Assembly (NCBI RefSeq): GCF_029428675.1 | Contig: NZ_JAJNEL010000001.1 | Location: 4,216,001 to 4,280,000, forward strand | Origin: Streptomyces sp. JH14 | Lineage (GTDB): Bacteria > Actinomycetota > Actinomycetes > Streptomycetales > Streptomycetaceae | Reading direction: 5' to 3' | Length of the DNA stretch: 64,000 nucleotides | Shown here: positions 57,841 to 64,000 of the stretch, piece by piece | Layout: each line of letters opens with the position of its first letter | Position numbering within the stretch: the first letter of the stretch is position 1 | Made by a program: the position numbers and the translations under genes | The notes under the pieces: generated by a model | Databases searched by the model: none | Told to the model about the DNA's origin: nothing | What the model saw: the letters and a program-made list of their open reading frames with translations, nothing else

Positions 57841-57877
57841 CGTAAGGGGCATCCACCCAGGGTGGGTGCCCCTTACG
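57841..57877 (+). terminator. Terminator of the MaoC pair
   Basis: An 18-bp stem, CGTAAGGGGCATCCACCC with its complement (57841-57877), one G-T mismatch, minimal loop, about 20 bases after the dehydratase stop. Confidence 0.75.
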
Positions 57878-57926
57878 CGTCGGCCTCCTGTGTCGCTTCC
57901 GTGACGCCGCCGTACAGCGCTTGACC

Positions 57927-57950
57927 AAGTTAGTGATTGAGTACTAACTT
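57927..57950. promoter_or_regulatory. TetR operator, copy 1
   Basis: AAGTTAGT (57927-57934), eight bases, ACTAACTT (57943-57950): perfect inverted arms, seven bases before the TetR start codon. The same arm layout occurs at 58554-58577 before the MFS gene, so this is almost certainly the binding site of the TetR protein, and autoregulation is expected. Confidence 0.8.
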
Positions 57951-57956
57951 AGCTGC

Positions 57957-58514
57957 ATGGTCAGGATGAGTGCAGAAGAGCGGCGCGAGAGTGTCATCCT
58001 CGCGGCGATCACCGAGTTCGCCCGCGGGGGGTACAACGCCACCTCCACCGAGGTGATCGCCAAGCGGGTCGGTGTTTCGCAGCCGTATCTCTTCCGCCTC
58101 TTCCCGAGCAAGCAGGCCATGTTCCTCGCCGCCTCCGACCGTTGTCTGGCGGATGTCCGGAAGGTCTTCGCCGAGGCCGGTGAGGGACTGGAGGGCGAGG
58201 AGGCGCTCCAGGCCATGGCGGCGGCGTATCAGCGTCTCATCGTCGACGACCCCGACAAGCTGCTGTTCCAGATGCAGACGTACGCCGCGGTCGCCGCGGC
58301 CGAGGCCGCCGGGGATCACGAGTTCGGCGAGTCGACGCGGGCCGGCTGGCTGCAGATGTGGGACGAGATCCACCTCGCGCTCGGCGCCGATGTCGGTGAG
58401 ACCACGACGTTCCTCGCGTACGGCATGCTCATCAACACCCTGGCCTCGCTCGGCTTCCCGGCCGGCCATCGGGTCTGGGGCGGTGTCTACGCCTCGGCGC
58501 GGCCGGCCGTCTGA
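57957..58514 (+). CDS. TetR family repressor of the adjacent MFS exporter
   Basis: A 185-residue regulator. The helix-turn-helix domain is VILAAITEFARGGYNATSTEVIAKRVGVSQPYLFRLFPSKQAMFLAA (about residues 12-58), followed by a helical ligand-binding domain with acidic and aromatic residues. The start is GTC-adjacent ATG 57957, immediately after operator copy 1. It is transcribed in the same direction as the MFS gene 75 bases downstream, each with its own palindrome. Such repressors release DNA when they bind the drug exported by the partner pump. Confidence 0.9.
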   Translation: MVRMSAEERRESVILAAITEFARGGYNATSTEVIAKRVGVSQPYLFRLFPSKQAMFLAASDRCLADVRKVFAEAGEGLEGEEALQAMAAAYQRLIVDDPDKLLFQMQTYAAVAAAEAAGDHEFGESTRAGWLQMWDEIHLALGADVGETTTFLAYGMLINTLASLGFPAGHRVWGGVYASARPAV

Positions 58515-58553
58515 ACAGTGCGACCCGGGTTCGGCCCGGTTTTCTGCCCATCA

Positions 58554-58577
58554 AAGTTAGTAATTGATAACTAACCC
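58554..58577. promoter_or_regulatory. TetR operator, copy 2
   Basis: AAGTTAGT (58554-58561), eight bases, ACTAAC(CC) (58570-58577): same arms and spacing as copy 1, located 13 bases before the MFS start codon. It shares ATTGA in the spacer with copy 1. This defines a consensus of GTTAGT-N8-ACTAAC. Confidence 0.8.
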
Positions 58578-58589
58578 TCAGGGGGAGCA

Positions 58590-60038
58590 GTGAACCAGCA
58601 CAGCACAGGCCGCTCAGGAGCGATCTGGGCCCTCGTCATCACCAGCGCCGCCGGTTTCATGGCGGCGCTCGACAATCTCGTCGTCACCACCGCCCTGCCC
58701 TCCATCCGCAAGAGCCTCGGCGGCGAACTGGCGGAGCTCGAATGGACGGTGAACGCGTACACCCTGACCTTCGCCGTCCTGCTGATGTCCGGAGCCGCCC
58801 TCGGCGACCGGTTCGGCCGGCGGCGGCTCTTCCTCGCCGGCCTGGCCGTCTTCACGGGCGCCTCCGCCGCCGCGGCCCTGTCGTCCGGGATCAATGAGCT
58901 GATCGCCTTCCGGGCCGTCCAGGGAGTCGGTGCGGCGATCATGATGCCGCTGACGCTCACGCTGCTCACGGCCGCCGTGCCCGCCGCCCGCCGCGGCATG
59001 GCACTGGGCATCTTCAGCGCCGTCACCGGACTTGCCGTCGCCAGCGGGCCGCTGATCGGCGGCAGTCTCACCGAGCACCTCTCCTGGCAGTGGATCTTCT
59101 GGCTGAACGTGCCGATCGGTCTGGCCCTGCTGCCGCTGGCCCGGCTGCGCCTGACGGAGTCGTACGCCCCGAACGCCCGGCTCGACATCCCCGGCACCCT
59201 GCTCGTCAGCGGTGGCCTCTTCGGCATCGTCTACGGGCTGGTCAACGCCAACGCCGACGGCTGGACCAGCCCCACGGTCCTCACCGGGCTGATCGCCGGT
59301 ACCGCACTGATCGGCGGCTTCGTCCACCACGGCTTTCACGCGAAGAATCCGATGCTGCCCATGCGGCTCTTCCGCAGCCGCGGCTTCTTCGGGATCAACA
59401 TGGCCGGCCTGCTGATGTTCCTCGGGATGTTCGGCTCGATCTTCCTGCTCAGCCAGTACCTCCAGGGCGTGCTGGGCTACTCGCCGACCCAGGCCGGGCT
59501 GCGGATGCTGCCCTGGACGGGCATGCCGATGCTGGTCGCCCCGGTCGCCGGGTATCTCTCCGACCGGTTCGGCGGCCGTCCGGTCGTCGTCACCGGTCTC
59601 GCGCTGCAGGCCGTCGGACTGGCGCTCTTCGCCATGGTCATCGCCCCCGACGCCTCGTACACCGCCCAGCTGCCCGCCCTGGTGATCGGCGGCATCGGTA
59701 TGGCGCTCTACTTCGCGCCGGCCGCCAGCCTGGTGATGTCCAGCGTCCGCCCCGCCGAGCAGGGCATCGCCTCCGGCGCCAACAACTCCCTGCGTGAGGT
59801 CGGCGGCACCCTCGGTGTCGCGGTGCTGGCCACGGTCTTCTCCGCTCGGGGCGGTTACGGCTCCGCGCAGTCCTTCACGGACGGGACCGTTCCTGCGGTC
59901 TGGATCGGCGCCGGGGTGGTGGCGCTCGCCGCGGTCACGGCCCTGCTGATCCCGGGACGCCGCACCGCACCGGCGCCCGCGGTCGACCCGGAGGGGGGCG
60001 TGGAGCCGGCCGAGGGGCGGGCCCCGGTCGCCGCCTGA
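58590..60038 (+). CDS. MFS drug exporter (DHA2, 14-TM type)
   Basis: A 482-residue transporter with fourteen predicted helices. ITSAAGFMAALDNLVVTTALPSIRKSLG is the helix-1 motif (D1) of the DHA2 group, GDRFGRRRLFLAGL is motif A, and motif C is in TGLAVASGPLIGGSLTEHLSWQWIFWLNVPIG. It likely uses the proton gradient to export toxic organic compounds, as in EmrB/QacA-like proteins. The GTG at 58590 follows GGGGGAG. It is under the TetR protein's palindromic operator. The C-terminal 30 residues are disordered. Confidence 0.92.
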   Translation: MNQHSTGRSGAIWALVITSAAGFMAALDNLVVTTALPSIRKSLGGELAELEWTVNAYTLTFAVLLMSGAALGDRFGRRRLFLAGLAVFTGASAAAALSSGINELIAFRAVQGVGAAIMMPLTLTLLTAAVPAARRGMALGIFSAVTGLAVASGPLIGGSLTEHLSWQWIFWLNVPIGLALLPLARLRLTESYAPNARLDIPGTLLVSGGLFGIVYGLVNANADGWTSPTVLTGLIAGTALIGGFVHHGFHAKNPMLPMRLFRSRGFFGINMAGLLMFLGMFGSIFLLSQYLQGVLGYSPTQAGLRMLPWTGMPMLVAPVAGYLSDRFGGRPVVVTGLALQAVGLALFAMVIAPDASYTAQLPALVIGGIGMALYFAPAASLVMSSVRPAEQGIASGANNSLREVGGTLGVAVLATVFSARGGYGSAQSFTDGTVPAVWIGAGVVALAAVTALLIPGRRTAPAPAVDPEGGVEPAEGRAPVAA

Positions 60039-60060
60039 TCCATGGCCCGGTACGCATGCG

Positions 60061-60095
60061 GTCCGTGGCCCCGCCCGAGCGGCGGGGCCACGGAC
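60061..60095 (+). terminator. Terminator of the MFS gene, just before murB
   Basis: GTCCGTGGCCCCGCC (60061-60075) pairs exactly with 60081-60095 around CGAGC. It lies about 20 bases after the MFS stop and only 15 bases before the murB start, which excludes read-through as the main source of murB transcript. Confidence 0.8.
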
Positions 60096-60110
60096 CGTAC
60101 TCTTGTCCCC

Positions 60111-61166
60111 GTGCAGGAACTCCACGATGCCCCCCTCGCCCCCCTGACCACCTTCCGGCTCGGCGGCCCCGCGGCCCGTCTCCTGACGGCGACGACCGAC
60201 GCCGAGGTGGTCGCGGCCGTGCGCGAGGCCGACGACAGCGGCACCCCGCTTCTCGTCATCGGCGGCGGCAGCAATCTGGTCATCGGCGACAAGGGCTTCG
60301 AGGGCACCGCCCTGCGCATCGCGACCAAGGGCTTCGAGCTGGCCGGCACGACGCTGGAGCTGGCTGCCGGTGAGGTCTGGACGGACGCCGTGGCCCGGAC
60401 CGTCGAGGCCGGTCTCGCCGGCATCGAGTGTCTGGCCGGAATCCCCGGCTCCGCGGGCGCGACACCGATCCAGAACGTCGGTGCATACGGCCAGGAGGTG
60501 GCGTCGACCATCACGGAGGTCGTCGTCTACGACCGGTACACCCGTGAAACGGTCACCATTCCGAACGCCGAGTGCGCATTCTCGTACCGGCACAGTCGCT
60601 TCAAGGCCGAACCCGACCGCTTCGTGGTGCTGCGTGTCCGGTTTGCACTGGAAGACGCAGGTGGGCTCTCCGCGCCTCTGAAGTACCCCGAAACGGCCCG
60701 CGCCATGGGCGTCGAGCAGGGCGACCGGGTGCCCGCGGCGGCCGCCCGCGAGACCGTGCTCCGGCTCCGCGCCGGCAAGGGCATGGTGCTGGATCCGGAG
60801 GACCACGACACCTGGTCGGCGGGCTCCTTCTTCACCAACCCGATCCTCGACGGCGCGCAGTTCGAAGCGTTCCTCGCCCGCGTCCAGGACCGGCTCGGCC
60901 CCGAGGTGACGCCCCCCGCCTTCCCCGCGGGCGGGGAACACACCAAGACCTCGGCGGCCTGGCTCATCGACAAGGCCGGATTCACCAAGGGGTACGGAAC
61001 CGGCCCCGCCCGCATCTCCACCAAGCACACGCTGGCCCTCACCAACCGCGGCGAGGCGACCACCGAGGATCTGCTCGCGCTCGCCCGCGAGGTCGTCGCG
61101 GGGGTCCACGACGCCTTCGGGGTCACGCTCGTCAATGAACCCGTGACGGTCGGCGTCAGCCTCTGA
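60111..61166 (+). CDS. murB: UDP-N-acetylmuramate dehydrogenase
   Basis: A 351-residue FAD enzyme of peptidoglycan precursor synthesis; it reduces UDP-GlcNAc-enolpyruvate to UDP-MurNAc with NADPH. LTTFRLGGPAARLL, PLLVIGGGSNLVIGDKGF (FAD), GIECLAGIPGSAGATPIQNVGAYGQEVASTI and SYRHSRFK are family signatures. KGMVLDPEDHDTWSAGSFFTNPIL contains the catalytic serine and EHTKTSAAWLIDKAGFTKG the active-site region. The GTG at 60111 has no ribosome binding site; it lies 15 bases after a hairpin and 8-13 bases after TACTCT, fitting a leaderless transcript. An in-frame ATG at 60042 would precede the terminator and is unlikely. Confidence 0.93.
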   Translation: MQELHDAPLAPLTTFRLGGPAARLLTATTDAEVVAAVREADDSGTPLLVIGGGSNLVIGDKGFEGTALRIATKGFELAGTTLELAAGEVWTDAVARTVEAGLAGIECLAGIPGSAGATPIQNVGAYGQEVASTITEVVVYDRYTRETVTIPNAECAFSYRHSRFKAEPDRFVVLRVRFALEDAGGLSAPLKYPETARAMGVEQGDRVPAAAARETVLRLRAGKGMVLDPEDHDTWSAGSFFTNPILDGAQFEAFLARVQDRLGPEVTPPAFPAGGEHTKTSAAWLIDKAGFTKGYGTGPARISTKHTLALTNRGEATTEDLLALAREVVAGVHDAFGVTLVNEPVTVGVSL

Positions 61167-61211
61167 GGTCCGCCGCACGGGCCGTCCGGGCACCGGCACG
61201 GGGCGCCGGCG

Positions 61212-61847
61212 TCAGTACGCCACGCCCACGCCCTGCTTCACCGCAGCCGGATCGTCGATCAGCGCCAGCATCGCGTGCGCCACATCGGCCCGCGAGATGG
61301 ACCGGCCGCTGCGCGGATTGCTGCCGTGGACCGTCCGGTACGACCCCGTCAGCGGCCCGTTGGTGAGCTTCGGCGGCCGTACCGACGTCCAGTCGGTGGC
61401 GCTGCGGGCCAGCGCGGCCTCCATCAGCGTCAGGTCGGCGTAGACCTCCTTGAGGATCGCGCCGATCGCCTTCAGCATCATCCGGTCCAGCAGCGGGTCG
61501 TCCGCGGGCTTCGGCGCGACCGGGGCCGCGCTCACCACGAGCAGCCGCCGTGCCCCCTCGGCCTCCATCGCCCGGATCACCGCACCGGTGAGCCGTTCGG
61601 CGATCCCGCCGGCCCTGCGGCTGCGTGAGCCGAGCCCCGAAAGCACCGCGTCCCGCCCGGCGACCGCCTCGCGCAGCGCCTCCGGATCGTCGATCCGCGC
61701 CACCGTGTGAACCGTGAGGCCGGAGAGGGGAACCGGCAGCCGCGCCGGATCGCGGACCACCGCCGTCACGTCGTGGCCCGCGACCACTGCCTGCCGGACG
61801 ATCTCCTGGCCGATGCCGCCTGTCGCGCCGAACACCGTGAGTCTCAT
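61212..61847 (-). CDS. NAD(P)-binding (atypical SDR) protein
   Basis: A 211-residue Rossmann protein: MRLTVFGATGGIGQEIVRQAVVAGHDVTAVVRDPARLP with GATGGIG binding the dinucleotide, then AVLSGLGSRS and MEAEGARRLLVVSAAPVAPKP, TDWTSVRPPKLTNGPLTGSYRTVHG. No YxxxK catalytic motif is seen, so an NmrA-like sensor or quinone-type reductase is possible. The start at 61847 follows GGAGGG. It is divergent from a TetR gene; a large palindrome lies between. Confidence 0.86.
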   Translation of the reverse strand: MRLTVFGATGGIGQEIVRQAVVAGHDVTAVVRDPARLPVPLSGLTVHTVARIDDPEALREAVAGRDAVLSGLGSRSRRAGGIAERLTGAVIRAMEAEGARRLLVVSAAPVAPKPADDPLLDRMMLKAIGAILKEVYADLTLMEAALARSATDWTSVRPPKLTNGPLTGSYRTVHGSNPRSGRSISRADVAHAMLALIDDPAAVKQGVGVAY

Positions 61848-61870
61848 TGCGCACCCTCCTGGGGTGGGTA

Positions 61871-61903
61871 AGTATTCACTCACCCCTAGAGTGAGCGGAT
61901 ACT
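61871..61903. promoter_or_regulatory. Operator between the divergent SDR and TetR genes
   Basis: AGTATTCACTCAC (61871-61883) and GTGAGCGGATACT (61891-61903) are inverted arms matching at 11 of 13 positions, with a 7-base spacer. It lies in the 85-base divergent intergenic region, 23 bases before the SDR start and 29 bases before the TetR start. It is the likely binding site of the TetR protein for control of both genes. Confidence 0.75.
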
Positions 61904-61932
61904 CACCACGCGTCAAGCCTCACGGAGTGCAC

Positions 61933-62544
61933 ATGGAGCAGAAGCCGGCCCGCGTCCGCATCATCGACGCCGCCCACCAGCTGATGCTCACCATCGGCCT
62001 GGCCCGGGCGACCACCAAGGAGATCGCCCGGGCCGCGGGCTGTTCGGAGGCGGCGCTCTACAAGCACTTCTCCAGCAAGGAGGAGCTCTTCGTGGCCGTG
62101 CTCAAGGAGCGGCTGCCCAAGCTCAACCCGCTGCTGCAGCGGCTGACCGCCGACCCGGGGGCGGGGGAGCGGACCGTCGAGGAGAATCTCACCGAGGTCG
62201 CCCGCCAGGCCGCGCTCTTCTACGCCCAGAGCTTCCCGATCGCCGCCTCGCTCTACGCCGAACCGCGGCTCAAGAACCGCCACGACGCGGCCATGCGCGA
62301 GCTGGGTACAGGTCCGCACATGCCGATCCGGGGCCTCGCCGGCTATCTCCGCAGCGAACAGGTGGCCGGCCGCCTGCGGTCGGGCGCCGACACCTACGCG
62401 GCCGCGTCGCTGCTGCTCGGCGCCTGCGCCCAGCGTGCGTTCGCCTACGACGCGACGGCGGAGGGCCGCCCTCCGCAGTCACTCGACGAGTTCGCCGCGT
62501 CCGTTGCGCGCACGGTGCTGCAGGGGATCGGCACGCAGGCCTGA
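61933..62544 (+). CDS. TetR family transcriptional regulator
   Basis: A 203-residue regulator. The DNA-binding domain ARVRIIDAAHQLMLTIGLARATTKEIARAAGCSEAALYKHFSSKEELFVAVL spans about residues 6-57. The rest is helical, with a hydrophobic ligand core (LYAEPRLKNRHDAAMRELG; AAASLLLGACAQRAFAYDA). The ATG at 61933 was chosen; longer in-frame sequence overlaps the operator and SDR gene. It is divergent from the SDR gene, its likely target. The last 66 bases overlap the end of the convergent adenosine deaminase gene. Confidence 0.88.
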   Translation: MEQKPARVRIIDAAHQLMLTIGLARATTKEIARAAGCSEAALYKHFSSKEELFVAVLKERLPKLNPLLQRLTADPGAGERTVEENLTEVARQAALFYAQSFPIAASLYAEPRLKNRHDAAMRELGTGPHMPIRGLAGYLRSEQVAGRLRSGADTYAAASLLLGACAQRAFAYDATAEGRPPQSLDEFAASVARTVLQGIGTQA

Positions 62545-63585
62545 GCCGACGGGAGCGGCCTCGCCGCCGGCCGGCTTCGCCAGCCAGTCGTCGATCCCCA
62601 CCAGCAGCCGCTCCCGTACGTCGGAGGACGCCGCCGACCCCCGGACTGACTGCCGCGCCAGCTCCGCCAGCTCCTCGTCCGTGAACGCGTGGTGGCGCCG
62701 TACGAGCTCGTACTGCGCGGCCAGCCGGGATCCGAAGAGCAGCGGATCGTCCGCGCCGAGTGCCATCGGCACCCCGGCTTCGAACAGAGTGCGCAGGGGT
62801 ACGTCCGACGGCTTCTCGTAGACGCCCAGCGCCACGTTCGACGCCGGGCACACCTCGCAGGTCACCCCGCGCTCCGCCAGCCTGCGCAGCAGCCGCGGGT
62901 CCTCGGCGGCCCGCACCCCGTGTCCGATCCTGGCCGCGTCGAGATCGTCCAGGCAGTCCCGCACGCTCGACGGGCCGGCCAGCTCCCCGCCGTGCGGGGC
63001 CGCCAGCAGGCCGCCCTCCCTCGCGATGGCGAAGGCCCGGTCGAAGTCGCGTGCCATCCCGCGCCGCTCGTCGTTGGAGAGCCCGAAGCCGACGACGCCC
63101 CGGTCCGCGTACCGCACCGCGAGCCGGGCCAGCGTCCGCGCGTCCAGCGGGTGCTTCATCCGGTTCGCCGCGATCACCACACGGATCCCGAGCCCCGTCT
63201 CGCGCGCTGCGGTGTCCACCGCGTCCAGGATGATCTCGATCGCCGGGATGAGTCCGCCGAGCAGCGGGGCGTACGAGGTGGGGTCGACCTGGATCTCCAG
63301 CCAGCCGGAGCCGTCCGCGACGTCCTCCTGGGCCGTCTCGCGCACCAGCCGCCGGATGTCGTCGGGCTCCCGCAGACAGGACCTGGCGATGTCGTAGAGC
63401 CGCTGGAAGCGGAACCAGCCGCGCTCGTCCGTCGCCCGCAGTCTGGGCGGCTCGCCGCCGGTCAGCGCCTCGGGCAGCCGTACGCCGTACTTGTCGGCGA
63501 GTTCGAGCAGCGTCGTGGGCCGCATCGACCCGGTGAAATGCAAATGCAGGTGGGCCTTGGGCAACAGCCGAACATCACGCTCCAT
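62479..63585 (-). CDS. add: Adenosine deaminase
   Basis: A 368-residue zinc hydrolase that converts adenosine to inosine for purine salvage. The zinc ligands start with PKAHLHLHFTGSM, the catalytic glutamate region is GHGVRAAEDPRLLRRLAERGVTCEVCPASNVALG, and AHGGELAGPSSVRDCLDDLDAARIGHG supplies H and E. The final aspartates are in VPMALGADDPLLFG. The ATG at 63585 gives the classical start MERDVRLLPKAHLHLH; sequence in frame further upstream is not homologous. The C-terminus (about 25 residues) is longer than usual and overlaps the TetR gene end. Confidence 0.93.
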   Translation of the reverse strand: MERDVRLLPKAHLHLHFTGSMRPTTLLELADKYGVRLPEALTGGEPPRLRATDERGWFRFQRLYDIARSCLREPDDIRRLVRETAQEDVADGSGWLEIQVDPTSYAPLLGGLIPAIEIILDAVDTAARETGLGIRVVIAANRMKHPLDARTLARLAVRYADRGVVGFGLSNDERRGMARDFDRAFAIAREGGLLAAPHGGELAGPSSVRDCLDDLDAARIGHGVRAAEDPRLLRRLAERGVTCEVCPASNVALGVYEKPSDVPLRTLFEAGVPMALGADDPLLFGSRLAAQYELVRRHHAFTDEELAELARQSVRGSAASSDVRERLLVGIDDWLAKPAGGEAAPVGSGLRADPLQHRARNGRGELVE

Positions 63586-63690
63586 CCCAAGATCCTGCCG
63601 CACCCGCGTGCCGTCGCGATAGCCGGTTTCCCCATCGGGTTGACCATCGAACGCGAGCTCGAACGGCAGTCTGGAGGAGGGCAGGCGCAA

Positions 63691-63722
63691 AAAAGGTGCC
63701 CCCGGCCTCGGCCGGGGGCACC
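63691..63722 (-). terminator. Rho-independent terminator of the aminotransferase gene
   Basis: A perfect 12-bp stem (GGTGCCCCCGGC at 63695-63706 with 63711-63722) followed on the minus strand by a run of six T (AAAAAA on the plus strand just before it). A T-run is rare in this GC-rich genome. It lies 21 bases after the aminotransferase stop and upstream of add. Confidence 0.9.
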
Positions 63723-63743
63723 TGTGCGCAAGGAGGGCGGAGG

Positions 63744-64000
63744 TCAGTCCTTCGCCTCGCCCAGCAGCTTCTGGATCCGCGACACGCCCTCGACGAGGTC
63801 CTCGTCGCCCAGGGCGTACGACAGCCGGAGGTAGCCCGGCGTGCCGAAGGCCTCGCCCGGAACGACCGCGACCTCGGCCTCGTCCAGGATCAGCGCCGCC
63901 AGCTCGACCGAGGTGGCCGGGCGGGTGCCGCGGATCTCCTTGCCGAGCAGCGCCTTCACCGACGGGTACGCGTAGAACGCGCCCTCGGGCTCCGGGCACA
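63744..64000 (-). CDS. Pyridoxal phosphate-dependent aminotransferase, C-terminal fragment
   Basis: The last 85 codons of a gene entering from the right edge. CPEPEGAFYAYPSVKALLG is the class I aminotransferase C-terminal domain signature, and VVPGEAFGTPGYLRLSYALGDEDLVEGVSRIQKLLG contains the conserved substrate carboxylate-binding arginine (in YLRLSYA). The position matches the S. coelicolor aspartate aminotransferase gene, from memory. The lysine-bearing core is outside the window. Confidence 0.9.
   Translation of the reverse strand, partial: CPEPEGAFYAYPSVKALLGKEIRGTRPATSVELAALILDEAEVAVVPGEAFGTPGYLRLSYALGDEDLVEGVSRIQKLLGEAKD

Noticed and set aside
58614..61199. An 861-codon minus-strand frame opposite the MFS gene and murB
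   Set aside because: It is antisense to two certain genes and has no recognisable domain.
63586..63999. N-terminal extension of adenosine deaminase
   Set aside because: It is antisense-frame sequence across the terminator and the aminotransferase gene; the family start is at 63585.

Overview
The window is GC-rich throughout, starts many genes with GTG, packs them with 1-4 base overlaps, and carries actinobacterial families (LAL-type LuxR regulators, HisKA_3 kinases, KorAB, an L33-HadAB neighbourhood). This points to a Streptomyces chromosome. From memory of S. coelicolor A3(2), the gene order follows the SCO4583-SCO4645 core: polyprenyl synthase, second nuo cluster, HtpX, YajQ, tRNA-Tyr, rpmG, murB, adenosine deaminase, aspartate aminotransferase.

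Left core (1-22 kb): a partial CocE/NonD hydrolase, a polyprenyl diphosphate synthase, a LolA-like envelope protein, an ABC exporter pair with a TetR regulator, small redox, HAD and VOC proteins, a repeat-rich surface protein, RarD, a divergent HxlR/quinone-reductase-like pair, an APC permease, the KorAB 2-oxoacid:ferredoxin oxidoreductase, and a response regulator followed by two tandem histidine kinases that share a 98% identical DNA block.

Respiratory block (22.0-32.2 kb): ten overlapping genes, nuoA-B-C-H-I-J-K-L-M-N. Complex I genes nuoD, nuoE, nuoF and nuoG are all missing, and NuoC has a disordered tail of about 270 residues. With KorAB close by, a ferredoxin-linked proton-pumping module is possible, but this is inference. 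MscL, HtpX, YccF, SMI1/KNR4, GlsB/YeaQ-like, AlkB, Ogt and YajQ follow.

Accessory island (37.4-53.7 kb): it starts at an intact tRNA-Tyr, which from memory is the attachment site of plasmid SLP1. It holds two further copies of the tRNA 3' half (40660-40713, and a degenerate one at 53677-53719). Two decayed integrases lie beside the first two copies, so this looks like two stacked, dead integrative elements. Cargo includes a membrane PP2C phosphatase, a Na/Pi symporter, an intact IS701-type element (15-bp inverted repeats, TTAG duplication) inserted at the edge of a MITE, IS5 relics, secreted proteins, VOC genes (one frameshifted), an FMN reductase, and a giant LAL regulator divergent from an epoxide hydrolase.

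Right core (53.7-64 kb): a terminator that probably belonged to the undisturbed tRNA-Tyr, an NAD(P)-binding protein, an amidohydrolase, tRNA-Thr, tRNA-Met, rpmG, two MaoC dehydratases, a TetR/MFS unit with two matching operators, murB with a probable leaderless start, a divergent SDR/TetR pair around a palindrome, adenosine deaminase, and a truncated aminotransferase. No CRISPR array or recognisable defence system was seen.
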